A DNA stretch of 45,041 nucleotides from Clostridia bacterium (GTDB lineage: Bacteria > Bacillota > Clostridia > Oscillospirales > CAG-382), in the NCBI GenBank assembly GCA_017434845.1, contig JAFSGD010000016.1, positions 1 through 45,041 on the forward strand, in the 5' to 3' direction. Shown here piece by piece: positions 16,931-25,484 of this stretch. Each line of letters opens with the position of its first letter. Within the stretch, counting starts at the first letter, position 1. The translations under genes and the position numbers were made by a program. The notes below the pieces were generated by a model. That model was not told the origin of the DNA and did not search any database. It saw only the letters and a list, made by a program, of their open reading frames with translations.

Positions 16931-18043
16931 TTATTTAACGGCGATGTTTTCGCCGCCCATTATCAAGCCAAGCTGTTTTATAAGCTTTTCAGATATATCG
17001 GCGCTTTTGCCTTTTGCCGCGCAAAGCCGCTTTTCCTTTTCGAAATAAACGAGAATGCGCGAGCTTCCGCCTGTTTGCGATGCAAGCGCAAGTGCATCGT
17101 CGAGGCGTTCGGCGTTGGAATCGGTAACCTTTATATATAGCGATCTCGCCTTGGTCTCTTCGGGCTCGGGCTTTCGTTCGGGTGCGTTCCTTGCGGCATC
17201 CTCGGGGGTTGAAACCGATTTCAAAATAATCGATATGCTGTCAACGCCCTCGTCGCCGAAGCTTTCCTTAAGCTCGGGGTTGCCCTCGAAGATAAGCACC
17301 TTGTTTTCGGCAATAAGCGAGCCGCATTCGGTGTAAAGCGAGGGGAAAACGATTATTTCGGCTTCGCCCTGCTCGTCCTCTGCCGTTACAAAAGCCATTA
17401 TATCATTCTTTTTTGTAACTTTCGAGCGTTTTTTTGTTACAAGAGCGGCAAATTTTATCTTGTCGGTCTTTTTTAGGCTTCCGCTTTCAAGCCCTTTTCT
17501 TATTGCGGCGGAATCAAGCGCTCCGATCCGCTTCAGTATATCGCCGTACCCGTCGAGCGGATGCCCCGAGAAATAAAGCCCCGTCATTTCCTTTTCGCCC
17601 GAAAGAAGCTCGCTTCGGCTAAGCTCGGGAAGCGAAGATTTCGGAAATTCAAAGGCGGTTTCGCTTTCGATGCTTCCTCCGAAAAGGCTTAACTGCCCTT
17701 CGGAATTACGGCTTCGATCGCGCGAAACGGTTTCGAGTGCGGTTGAAAGCCCGGCGAGAAGGTGGCTTCTCGGTATTCCGAAGCAGTCGAGCGCGCCTGC
17801 GGTTGCAAGCGATTCAAAGGTTTTCGAGCTTCCGAACGAGGCGCAACGGGTTAGAAAGTCCTCGATGTTCGTGAATTTTCTGCGCGTGCGCTCGTTTATT
17901 ATTCTGTCGGCAAACAGCGCGCCGACGTTTTTGATCGCCGCAAGCCCAAATCGAAGGTCGTTGCCTTCAACCGAAAAGCTTCCGAAGCTTTCGTTAACGC
18001 TCGGTGCAAGCAGCTTTATTCCCATGCGCGCGCAATCGGCAAT
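16931..18043 (-). CDS. dnaE: DnaE C-terminal part beyond the TAG: HhH, OB-fold and C-terminal domain
   Basis: 370 codons in the same frame as the N-terminal part. It contains the LRFGLAAIKNVG segment that precedes the helix-hairpin-helix, the beta-clamp binding region near SEGQLSLFGG (a QLSLF clamp motif), the OB-fold with KFAALVTKKRSKVTKKND and IVFPSLYTECGSLI, and a small alpha/beta C-terminal domain. The first internal ATG is at 18025, without an SD in front of it, so independent translation is doubtful. Confidence 0.85.
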   Translation of the reverse strand: MADCARMGIKLLAPSVNESFGSFSVEGNDLRFGLAAIKNVGALFADRIINERTRRKFTNIEDFLTRCASFGSSKTFESLATAGALDCFGIPRSHLLAGLSTALETVSRDRSRNSEGQLSLFGGSIESETAFEFPKSSLPELSRSELLSGEKEMTGLYFSGHPLDGYGDILKRIGALDSAAIRKGLESGSLKKTDKIKFAALVTKKRSKVTKKNDIMAFVTAEDEQGEAEIIVFPSLYTECGSLIAENKVLIFEGNPELKESFGDEGVDSISIILKSVSTPEDAARNAPERKPEPEETKARSLYIKVTDSNAERLDDALALASQTGGSSRILVYFEKEKRLCAAKGKSADISEKLIKQLGLIMGGENIAVK

Positions 18044-20398
18044 CTATTCGCCGACCTTGGCGTTATAGCCCATAACCGTGTTTAACAGCGAGCACATATA
18101 TTCGCGCGGGTAGTGGCATTTAAGGTAAGCGGTGCGGTAGGCAACCACGGCATAAGCGGCGGCATGGCTTTTGTTGAACGCATATTTTGCAAATTCGTTC
18201 ATTTGGTCGAAAATCTTTTCGGCGTTTGCACGGTCAACACCGTTTTTTTCGGCACCGTCAAGGAAAACTCCCTTTTCCTTTGCCATAACCTCGGGCTTTT
18301 TCTTTGCCATGGCGCGTCTTACTATATCCGCTCTGCCATAGGTGTAGCCCGCAAGATCGCGGCATATCTGCATAACCTGCTCCTGATAAAGCATTACGCC
18401 GCAGGTAGAGGACAAAATGCCTTTAAGCTGAGGTGCATCGTAAGCGATCCTGTCGGGATGCAAACGGTTTTTAAGAAATGCATCGATAGAAAGCGCGGGG
18501 CCGGGGCGGTAAAGCGAAATTACCGAAATTATATCCTCAAGGTCGCGCGGCTTAAGCTTGGTGAGCAGATTTCTCATACCCTCGCTTTCAAGCTGAAATA
18601 AGCCGATGGCATGGCCTTCCGAAAGCATTTTATAGGTTTTTTCGTCGTCAAACGGAATCGTATCTGACGAAAAATCCTTGTTTTGTCTGCGAATGCTCTT
18701 TTCCGCGCCCTGAATTATCGAAAGAAAACGCAAGCCGAGAAAGTCTATTTTCAAAAGACCGAGATCGGCAACCGTGTTCATCGTAAACTGCGTTACAACG
18801 GTGTTGTCGTTAACGGCCAAGGGCAGATAATTTGCAAGAGGTTCGTCGGTGATAACAACGCCGGTTGCGTGAGTTGAAGAGTTGCGTGGTCTGCCTTCAA
18901 GCTTGCGTGCATAGTCGATAAGCTTTTTCGCCTCGGGATCGCTTTCACAGCGCTTTTTAAGCTCGGGGTTTTCGTTAAGCGCCGATTCGAGCGTAACTCC
19001 GTGATAGCGCGGAATAAGCTTTGCGATCTCGTCGACTGCCGAATAGCTCATTCCGAGGGCTCTGCCCGCATCGCGAACCGCCTGCCTGCAGGCAAGCGTG
19101 CCGAAGGTTATTATTTGTGCAACGTGGGCTCTGCCGTATTTTTCGGCGACGTATTCGATAACCTCGCCTCTGCGTTCATCGCAGAAATCAATATCGATAT
19201 CGGGCATGCTGACTCTTTCGGGGTTTAGAAAACGCTCGAACAGCAAGCCGAACTTTATTGGGTCAACCTGAGTTATGCCCAAGCTGTAGGTACAAAGGCT
19301 TCCGACGGCGCTTCCTCTGCCGGGGCCGACGGGAATGCCGTTCTTTCGGGCAAAATTAACGAAATCCCAAACGATCAAGAGATAATCGTTAAAGCCCATA
19401 TCGTTTATAACCGAAAGCTCATATTCCATTCTTTCGCGGTAGATATCCGCGCTTGCATTCAGCCTTCCGCTTTGTTCAAGCGCTTCAAGCCCCTCAAAGC
19501 AAAGCTTTTTAAGATAGCTTTGCGGGTCATAGGGCATCGGCGGGCGAAAAGCGGGCAGGTGCATATGCTCGAAATCGAATTTAAAATCACAAGCATCGGC
19601 TATTTTTTGTGTGTTTTCTATTGCCTCGGGAACGTCGAAGAACAGCGCGCGCATTTCGGCATCGGATTTAATATAATGCTCGCTTCCTTGCATACCAAAC
19701 CCGTTTCCGTCAACCGTGTTTCCGGTTGCAATGGCCGAAAGAAGCTTTTGAACCGATGCGTTCTCGCGAGTGAGATAGTGCGCGTCATTGGTTGCGACAA
19801 GAGGAATTCCAAGCTCGCGCGAGAAGCGTATAAGCGCTCGGTTAACCTCCTCCTGCCCATCTATTCCGTGGCGCTGAAGCTCGAGGTAGAAATTATTTCT
19901 GCCGAAGATTCGGTCGAAAACTATCATTCTTTCTCTTGCAAGCGAAATATCGCCCGCAAGCACAGCCTTGGGAATACTGCCCGAAATACAGCCCGAAAGC
20001 GCAATGAGCCCCTCGGAATGCTTTTCGAGCATTTCAATATCGGTTCGTGGCTTTTGATAAAAGCCTACGGTGAACGCCTTTGAAACTATCGAAACAAGGT
20101 TTCGGTAGCCGACGGCGTTTTTTGCAAGCAAAACAAGATGCGAATAATCGGAATCGAGCAATCGGTCCTTTTGCTCCATGCTTCTCGGTGCAACATAGAC
20201 CTCGCATCCGATAATGGGCTTTATGCCCTTTGCGATGCAAGCCTTGTAAAAATCGACCGCGCCGTACATAACACCGTGATCGGTGATCGCAACGGCGTTT
20301 TGCCCCGCGGCGATAACGGCATCGGGTATTTCGGCGATCCGACATTCACCGTCGAGCAGGCTGTATTCTGTGTGAAGGTGAAGATGAACGAATCCCAT
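18044..20398 (-). CDS. dnaE: DnaE N-terminal part: PHP, palm, thumb and fingers domains
   Basis: 784 residues from ATG 20398 to the TAG. The PHP domain opens with FVHLHLHTEYSLLDGEC, whose His residues bind metal in proofreading PHP domains. The polymerase palm carries PDIDIDFCDERR near residue 400, with two catalytic aspartates, and a third in LLKIDFLGL near 555. The finger region includes YRPGPALSIDAFLKNR and ends with the helix-hairpin-helix approach AYFNKSHAAAYA-like segment (FNKSHAAAYAVVAYRTAYLK). All active-site residues lie before the TAG, but the tau/clamp-binding C-terminal domains would be missing from a terminated product. Confidence 0.9.
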   Translation of the reverse strand: MGFVHLHLHTEYSLLDGECRIAEIPDAVIAAGQNAVAITDHGVMYGAVDFYKACIAKGIKPIIGCEVYVAPRSMEQKDRLLDSDYSHLVLLAKNAVGYRNLVSIVSKAFTVGFYQKPRTDIEMLEKHSEGLIALSGCISGSIPKAVLAGDISLARERMIVFDRIFGRNNFYLELQRHGIDGQEEVNRALIRFSRELGIPLVATNDAHYLTRENASVQKLLSAIATGNTVDGNGFGMQGSEHYIKSDAEMRALFFDVPEAIENTQKIADACDFKFDFEHMHLPAFRPPMPYDPQSYLKKLCFEGLEALEQSGRLNASADIYRERMEYELSVINDMGFNDYLLIVWDFVNFARKNGIPVGPGRGSAVGSLCTYSLGITQVDPIKFGLLFERFLNPERVSMPDIDIDFCDERRGEVIEYVAEKYGRAHVAQIITFGTLACRQAVRDAGRALGMSYSAVDEIAKLIPRYHGVTLESALNENPELKKRCESDPEAKKLIDYARKLEGRPRNSSTHATGVVITDEPLANYLPLAVNDNTVVTQFTMNTVADLGLLKIDFLGLRFLSIIQGAEKSIRRQNKDFSSDTIPFDDEKTYKMLSEGHAIGLFQLESEGMRNLLTKLKPRDLEDIISVISLYRPGPALSIDAFLKNRLHPDRIAYDAPQLKGILSSTCGVMLYQEQVMQICRDLAGYTYGRADIVRRAMAKKKPEVMAKEKGVFLDGAEKNGVDRANAEKIFDQMNEFAKYAFNKSHAAAYAVVAYRTAYLKCHYPREYMCSLLNTVMGYNAKVGE

Positions 20399-20415
20399 TT
20401 TATAATACCCTGAAT

Positions 20416-21093
20416 TTATTGTTTTACCGCTTCCGCTATCTCGATAAGCTTTTTCAAGCGGTGGTTAAGCCCCGATTTGCTAACCGGCTCGCGCAAAAGC
20501 GAGCGAAGCTGCTCTAAGCTCATGTCGGGGTTGGCGATTCTGAGCTCGGCACATTCGCGAAGCTCGGGCGAAAGGTTTGCAAGCGCGCCGTAGCGTTCAA
20601 GAAGCTTTATTGCCTCGCATTGCTCTGCGGCGGCCTTCGCGGTTCTGTCAAGATTGGCTGTTTCGGCGTTGCAAAGTCGGTTTGCGGTGTTTCTGACGTC
20701 GCTCATGACCTTTGCACTGATAATATCCAACGCCGCCTTGGTGGCACCGATAAACGACAAAACGTCCTCGATGCTTTCGCTTGCCTTGTAATAAAGAAGC
20801 GGCTTGCCGCGCCTTAACGTGCGCTTGGGCGTTAATCCTGCCGAATCCAAAAGAAATTCGACGTAATCGGCATATTCCGAATCGGGCAGGGAAAACGAAA
20901 GCATGAAATTTCGCCCCGGTGCGCTGACCGAGCCGCATTTAAGAAAAACCCCTCTTAAATAACAGCCGCAATCCTTTTCGCAAACCGATTCGAATGCCGA
21001 AAAGGCTTTTCCCGCCTCAACGCTGTCGGAACAGCATTTCTTTTTTGTTTCAAGCTCGGAAAGCTTGCTTTTTATATCTGATGAAAAAGACAT
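20416..21093 (-). CDS. whiA: WhiA sporulation/division regulator, short form
   Basis: 225 residues; typical WhiA proteins have about 310. The N-terminal motif MSFSSDIKSKLSEL, the KKCC cysteines, the CGCYLRGVFLKCGSVS segment, the LAGLIDADG-like half around FLLDSAGLTPKRT, the linker RNTANRLCNAETANLDRTAKA and the C-terminal HTH with SKSGLNHRLKKLIEIAE are all present. About 75 residues that normally form the first LAGLIDADG repeat, between KKCC and YLRGVFL, are missing without any break in frame. It binds DNA and influences division and sporulation. It lies between murB and dnaE; rapZ and yvcK, the usual neighbours, are absent. Confidence 0.9.
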   Translation of the reverse strand: MSFSSDIKSKLSELETKKKCCSDSVEAGKAFSAFESVCEKDCGCYLRGVFLKCGSVSAPGRNFMLSFSLPDSEYADYVEFLLDSAGLTPKRTLRRGKPLLYYKASESIEDVLSFIGATKAALDIISAKVMSDVRNTANRLCNAETANLDRTAKAAAEQCEAIKLLERYGALANLSPELRECAELRIANPDMSLEQLRSLLREPVSKSGLNHRLKKLIEIAEAVKQ

Positions 21094-21107
21094 TTTAACA
21101 ACTCTTA

Positions 21108-21971
21108 TTAATCAATAACTCTTATTTCGGGCTCGAGACGAATCCCCGTTTTTTCAAAAACGATTTCCGAAACCTCTTTTAAAAGCGCGATAACTTCGCT
21201 TGCGGTTGCGTTGCCTTTGTTTATTATAAAGCCGGCGTGCTTTTCCGAAACCTGCGCGCCGCCGATCGAATAGCCCTTAAGCCCGCATTGCTCGATCAAT
21301 GCGCCGGCAAAGTTATCCTTCGGACGCTTAAAGGCGCTTCCGCAGCTTGGGTATTCAAGCGGCTGCTTTGATTTGCGCTTTGCCACAAGGTCTTCCATTT
21401 CGGCACGAATGTCGGCGGGATCGCGCTCGTATCCGCAAAGCTCTGCCGAAAGAAGCAATAAATTCTCGCGCATCAAACGGCTTTTGCGGTAGCCGAATTC
21501 GGCTTCCTCGCACGAAAGCGTGATCACATCAAGATTTTCGTTCAAAAATCTTCCGCTTACAAAAACCTTCGATATCTCGCCGCCGTATGCGCCGGCGTTC
21601 ATATAAACCGCGCCTCCGACGGTTCCGGGTATGCCATAGCAGAATTCAAATCCGCCGATGCCGTTTTCGCAGGCAGTGCGTGCAAGCGCGCTGAGCGGCT
21701 CGCCGCAAAGCGAAACAAGCCTGCCTTCTCTTGCTTTCGTTCCTTTCATTTCGGCGGTTGAAATAACCGCGCCGTCGAAGCCGCTGTCTTGAAATATAAG
21801 ATTAGAGCATTTTCCCACAACGATAAAACGCTCGTTCGATTCTTTAAAACGGCGTATTGCCGAAACAAGTCCGTTCTCGTTTTTCGGAAGAACCAAATAC
21901 TTTGCGTTTCCGCCAACCTTCATCGAACCGATAGGGGCAAGGGGCGCGTTTTCAATCAAGCTGTAATCCAT
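21108..21971 (-). CDS. murB: UDP-N-acetylenolpyruvoylglucosamine reductase
   Basis: 287 residues from ATG 21971. That start is preferred to ATG 21998 because GGGAG precedes it and because 21998 lies within a few bases of the predicted transcription start. The protein is a type II-like MurB: PIGSMKVGGNAKY and VVGKCSNLIF bind FAD, NAGAYGGEIS is the substrate loop, YPSCGSAFKRP carries the catalytic serine and the final LEPEIRVI contains the catalytic glutamate. It reduces enolpyruvyl-UDP-GlcNAc to UDP-MurNAc with NADPH in the cytoplasm. It is the first gene of the murB-whiA-dnaE-PBP1A operon. Confidence 0.96.
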   Translation of the reverse strand: MDYSLIENAPLAPIGSMKVGGNAKYLVLPKNENGLVSAIRRFKESNERFIVVGKCSNLIFQDSGFDGAVISTAEMKGTKAREGRLVSLCGEPLSALARTACENGIGGFEFCYGIPGTVGGAVYMNAGAYGGEISKVFVSGRFLNENLDVITLSCEEAEFGYRKSRLMRENLLLLSAELCGYERDPADIRAEMEDLVAKRKSKQPLEYPSCGSAFKRPKDNFAGALIEQCGLKGYSIGGAQVSEKHAGFIINKGNATASEVIALLKEVSEIVFEKTGIRLEPEIRVID

Positions 21972-22012
21972 TAGCGATCGACTCCCGAATGATGCCATAA
22001 TAATTCATTCTT

Positions 22013-22041
22013 ATTATACTATATATTTTGCGTAAATACAA
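22013..22041 (-). promoter_or_regulatory. Probable promoter of the murB operon
   Basis: Minus strand TATAAT (22013-22018) with a weak TTGTAT -35 (22036-22041) and a 17-base spacer. Confidence 0.6.
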
Positions 22042-22071
22042 TAAAAAGAAATTAAAATTTTAAATATGCTA

Positions 22072-22100
22072 TTGACCTTTGATAATTTATTTGATAAAAT
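22072..22100 (+). promoter_or_regulatory. Sigma-A promoter of the cohesin/dockerin gene
   Basis: TTGACC (22072-22077), 17-base spacer, TAAAAT (22095-22100), divergent from the murB promoter and 58 bases before the ATG at 22158. Confidence 0.8.
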
Positions 22101-22157
22101 TAAAAAGAAATATATTGCATTTGTGCAAAATTAACATTTTTGAAAGGAAGTTCACCT

Positions 22158-24122
22158 ATGAAAAAGCTTCTTGCAATCATTCTGGCTCTTTCCATGGTAG
22201 TGTCTCTCGGCTGTGTCGTTTTGGCAGACGAGGCTTCGCTTGATTTCGGCGACATTTGGGGCGCAGGCGGCACAGGCGCGTCTGATCCCGATTCGTTTGT
22301 CGGTCTCGAAGCATCCATACCGCAAAAAGGCTATGCCGCAGGCGAAATCATTGATGTTGTTGTAAACATCAGCTCCGTTGCGCTCGACAAGATCACGCTT
22401 TATAACAATAAGCTTCCCGTCGACGTTGATGACGGCGTTTCCGCACTCTCCTTCGAAATTCTTTACAACAAAGATTTCGTAACTCCCGTTGCTCGTCCCG
22501 AGGATTCCGAAGAAGGCAACGCAACCTCGCTTTTGACCGCAAACCCCGGTTGGGAGGGTCTTGGCAAGATCGATTACGACAACGGCTCTGTTGATGTTGC
22601 TTTCGGCGATACCTCTGCCGCCGCACTCAAAGACGTTAAGGTTGTAAGTAAGAAAACCCTTTCTTCCTTCAGCTTCAAAATGAGCTTCACCGTTAACGAT
22701 AACGTATCCGAAGACGACATTGTTTTCTCGTTCGCAAACGTAGAAGCATATAACCTCGACGGCACCAAGGCATGCTCCGCTGTCATCGAAGACGTTTCGA
22801 TTGTTGATGCCGCTAAGCTTCCTCAACCTCCCACGCTCGTTGAGCTTCCCGAGGATGCATTTGCGATCACCCATGCAGGCTATCAGTATGAAGCGGGCGT
22901 AACCGTTATCTACTATGCCGATGAAGATATCACCCTTCACGATTATATCAATCGCGCAATGGGCGAAGACCACAAGAGTAACGACATGAACTATTATGCC
23001 GTTATCATCTGTGATGAAAACAACGTTGTAACTCACGTTAACACCGCTATCGGCAGACCCGGCGGCGTTAAGGGCGATACTGTGGTTCCCGCAGGCTCTT
23101 ATCTTATCGGCGTTAACGGCTGGAGCGAGGAATATGCTCCCTTCAGCGAAATCGTTGAGGTAGGCTCGGTTATTACTCTTTATAACGTTAATCTCAACGG
23201 TACCAACGTTAAGGTCGGCGCTGAGCCCATGACTCAGGCAGGCTTCACCGTTTATACCGAAACTGATATTCAGCCCGATGAGCTCGTTGACGTCCCCGCA
23301 GGCGCAACCGAGATCACCAACGCAGGCTATATCCACGCCGCAGGCGCAACCGTTATTCTCGCAACCGATAAAGATACCACTATCGGCGAGCTCGTTCTTA
23401 AGGGCGATCCCGATGCTTTTGCCGCAGGCGAAGCTCCCGATATGAACTATTGGTCGATCCTTATCTGCGATACAAACGGCATCATCACTTATAAGAACAC
23501 CGTCCTCGGCAGAGAAACCGAAGAGGGTATAAAGACCGACGTTGCAGTTCCCGCAGGCGGCTTCGTTATCGGCGCTCATGCAGGCAACGATGCTATCTCG
23601 GCAGCAAAGCTCGGCCAGAAGGTCGACCTTTACAACATCGTTCTCGAAGGCGTTATCAACCTTCAGGGCAACAAAAAGCTCAATAAAGCGGCATTCACCG
23701 TTTCCGACGTTGACCTCGTTATCGCCGACGGCGCCGCTGCAACCTTCGTTCCCGAAAAGAACAAGGTGGTTATCTATAAGTCCGGCCTTTCGGTTAAGGA
23801 CGTTAAGGCAATGTTCGTTACCGAAATCGAAATTCTTGATAAAGACGGCAAGGCAGTTACCTCCGGTCTTGTAAAAACCGGTATGACCATCGACTTCAAC
23901 GGCGCGACCGTTATCATTCTCGGTGATATCAACAGCGACGGCGAGGTTACTGCAAAAGACTACGGTCTCGTTAAGAGATTCGTTCTTAAAACCCTCAAGC
24001 TCGAAGGCGCTCAGCTCGAAGCGGCTTGCATTACCGGCAAGGATGTTCCCGTTGCTAACGACTATGCTCTCGTTAAGCGCCACTGCCTTAAGACCTACGA
24101 CCTTATCAATCTTAAAAAATAA
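22158..24122 (+). CDS. Secreted protein: cohesin-like domain, two unknown repeats, C-terminal dockerin
   Basis: 654 residues from ATG 22158, with GAAAGGAAG 7 bases upstream. Residues 1-24 form a signal peptide ending VLA-DE. Residues 35-215 have the beta-sandwich pattern of cohesin/carbohydrate-binding modules (AAGEIIDVVVNISSV, LSFEILYNKDFV, NGSVDVAFGD, LSSFSFKMSFTV). Two homologous modules of about 135 residues (228-364 and 377-514) share MNYYAVIICDENN / MNYWSILICDTNG and VPAGSYLIGV / VPAGGFVIGA patterns. A pre-dockerin domain (about 535-590) leads to DINSDGEVTAKD, an intact calcium loop; the second loop (VPVANDYALVKRHC) lacks ligands. No catalytic site is seen. It is probably a scaffoldin-like adaptor or surface protein. 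Confidence 0.8.
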   Translation: MKKLLAIILALSMVVSLGCVVLADEASLDFGDIWGAGGTGASDPDSFVGLEASIPQKGYAAGEIIDVVVNISSVALDKITLYNNKLPVDVDDGVSALSFEILYNKDFVTPVARPEDSEEGNATSLLTANPGWEGLGKIDYDNGSVDVAFGDTSAAALKDVKVVSKKTLSSFSFKMSFTVNDNVSEDDIVFSFANVEAYNLDGTKACSAVIEDVSIVDAAKLPQPPTLVELPEDAFAITHAGYQYEAGVTVIYYADEDITLHDYINRAMGEDHKSNDMNYYAVIICDENNVVTHVNTAIGRPGGVKGDTVVPAGSYLIGVNGWSEEYAPFSEIVEVGSVITLYNVNLNGTNVKVGAEPMTQAGFTVYTETDIQPDELVDVPAGATEITNAGYIHAAGATVILATDKDTTIGELVLKGDPDAFAAGEAPDMNYWSILICDTNGIITYKNTVLGRETEEGIKTDVAVPAGGFVIGAHAGNDAISAAKLGQKVDLYNIVLEGVINLQGNKKLNKAAFTVSDVDLVIADGAAATFVPEKNKVVIYKSGLSVKDVKAMFVTEIEILDKDGKAVTSGLVKTGMTIDFNGATVIILGDINSDGEVTAKDYGLVKRFVLKTLKLEGAQLEAACITGKDVPVANDYALVKRHCLKTYDLINLKK

Positions 24123-24125
24123 CAA

Positions 24126-24587
24126 ATGCTTGATTATCTTTATGTGTTTTTAATGAGCATGTTGCCGGTTGTTGAGCTTCGCGGTGCCATCCCAATGGGC
24201 GCGGCAATGGATCTTAACATGTGGTTCTGCTTTTTGGTTGCCATACTCGGCAATATGCTCCCTGTTCCCTTTCTTGTGCTTTTCGGCGGAAAGGTACTGA
24301 ATTATTTTGCACAGTTTCCGAAATTCGGAAAGCCCTTCCGCAAAATTATCGAGATTGGCGAAAAAAAGGTTGGCAAAATGAAGAAAACGCTCTTTGCGGG
24401 GCTTTTAGCCTTCGTTGCCATTCCGCTTCCCGGAACAGGCGCTTGGACAGGTGCTCTTATTGCGATAACTCTCGGTTTAGACCTCAAAAAGAGCATTCCG
24501 CCCATCGCACTCGGCGTTCTTATTGCCGGCGTTATAATGATGCTCGGTTCTTACGGCGTCGTTACGATTTTTAATGTTTTTGCCTGA
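24126..24587 (+). CDS. Small multidrug-export family membrane protein (COG2426)
   Basis: 153 residues with about four membrane helices. It matches the COG2426/PF06695 family: an N-terminal SMLPVVELRGAIPMG segment, GNMLPVPFL, and the LPGTGAWTGALIA loop before the last helices. These proteins are annotated as putative small multidrug exporters, but transport function is poorly documented. It begins only 3 bases after the dockerin gene stop and has no good SD, so translation probably depends on the upstream gene. Confidence 0.85.
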   Translation: MLDYLYVFLMSMLPVVELRGAIPMGAAMDLNMWFCFLVAILGNMLPVPFLVLFGGKVLNYFAQFPKFGKPFRKIIEIGEKKVGKMKKTLFAGLLAFVAIPLPGTGAWTGALIAITLGLDLKKSIPPIALGVLIAGVIMMLGSYGVVTIFNVFA

Positions 24588-24625
24588 AAAGGCGAAAGCA
24601 AACATTCAAATTTGGAGCTATTATT

Positions 24626-25462
24626 ATGATAAAGATCGGATTTATCGATTATTTTCTCGATGAGTGGCATGCACTCAATTATCCTAAATTTATAAAAGAA
24701 GCATTCGGCGATGAATTTAAGGTTGCTTATGCTTATGCCGAAATGGATAAGCCCGGCGGAATGACTACCGACGAATGGTGCAAGCAGTTTGACGTTGAGC
24801 GTTGCGATACCATCGCCGAGGTCGTTGAAAAGAGCGATTGCATTATCGTTCTTTCGCCCGATAATCCCGAGCGTCATCCCGACCTTTGCCGTGAGCCTTT
24901 GGCAAGCGGTAAACGCGTTTATGTCGATAAGACGTTTGCACTTTCCAAGGAAATTGCAAAGCAGATTGTCGAACACGGCGAAAAGCACAACACACCGTTC
25001 TTCTCCACCTCGGCTCTTCGCTTCTCGAGCGAGCTTGCCGATATCAAGCGCGAAGGCATTTGCTTCATCAACTCCCGCGGTCCCGGCAATTTCGATACCT
25101 ATGCGATCCATCAGATCGAGCCTATCGTTGTTTTGATGGGCAGTGAGGTCGAAAGAATAATGTCGGTCGGCAGCGGCAAATATGAATCCATGGTAATCGA
25201 ATTTTCGAACGGCCGCCGTGCTGTTATGAGCCATTACGGCTGGACGGGTGTTGATTTCGAAATGATCGTCAACTATGAAGACGGCTCAACCGTTAAGATA
25301 CCTCAAATGAGCGATTACTTCCCGAACTTTATCAAAGCGCTCTGCACGTTCTTTAAAACCGGCGAAACCTTTGCCGAGCATGACGAAATGATATCCGTTA
25401 TGGGTATTATTGAGGCAGGCAATAAGGCACTTAACACTCCCAGCGAATGGGTCGAAGTATAA
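24626..25462 (+). CDS. Gfo/Idh/MocA-like oxidoreductase, short form
   Basis: 278 residues, shorter than the usual 330-380. The N-terminal Rossmann region is present in degenerate form (IKIGFIDYFLDEWHALNYP in place of GxGxxG), with DCIIVLSPDNPERH and VYVDKTFALS at the place of the usual EKP motif. The C-terminal domain has RRAVMSHYGWTGVDFEMIV. The weakened nucleotide motif and the missing EKP lysine context make catalytic activity uncertain. The SD is weak (TGGAGC, 8 bases before the ATG). It sits between the small export protein and a small dockerin gene. Confidence 0.7.
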   Translation: MIKIGFIDYFLDEWHALNYPKFIKEAFGDEFKVAYAYAEMDKPGGMTTDEWCKQFDVERCDTIAEVVEKSDCIIVLSPDNPERHPDLCREPLASGKRVYVDKTFALSKEIAKQIVEHGEKHNTPFFSTSALRFSSELADIKREGICFINSRGPGNFDTYAIHQIEPIVVLMGSEVERIMSVGSGKYESMVIEFSNGRRAVMSHYGWTGVDFEMIVNYEDGSTVKIPQMSDYFPNFIKALCTFFKTGETFAEHDEMISVMGIIEAGNKALNTPSEWVEV

Positions 25463-25484
25463 TATTATAAACGGAGGAAATGCA

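Larger units (their letters stand above)
16931..20398 (-). pseudogene. dnaE: DNA polymerase III alpha subunit with an in-frame TAG codon
   Basis: Apart from one TAG codon (18044-18046) this is a complete DnaE of 1155 codons in a single uninterrupted frame. Around it the sequence reads NAKVGE-TAG-IADCARMGIKLL, exactly where other DnaE proteins have a conserved Tyr before the E/D-rich segment (…AEYIEECRRMGI…). One base change from TAT or TAC gives TAG. The rest of the gene shows no decay. DnaE is expected to be essential, so a sequencing or assembly error, a suppressor tRNA or readthrough are all possible; a split, two-chain protein is less likely because the second part has no SD. It starts 17 bases after whiA. 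Confidence 0.85.

Noticed and set aside
18025-18046. Frameshift explanation for the split dnaE
   Set aside because: Both parts are in the same frame and only one TAG codon separates them; no insertion or deletion is needed.
22152-24125. A 657-codon open frame on the minus strand over the cohesin/dockerin gene
   Set aside because: It is antisense to a gene with a signal peptide, SD and promoter. Its residues mirror the codon bias of the real frame, and it has no SD or homology pattern of its own.
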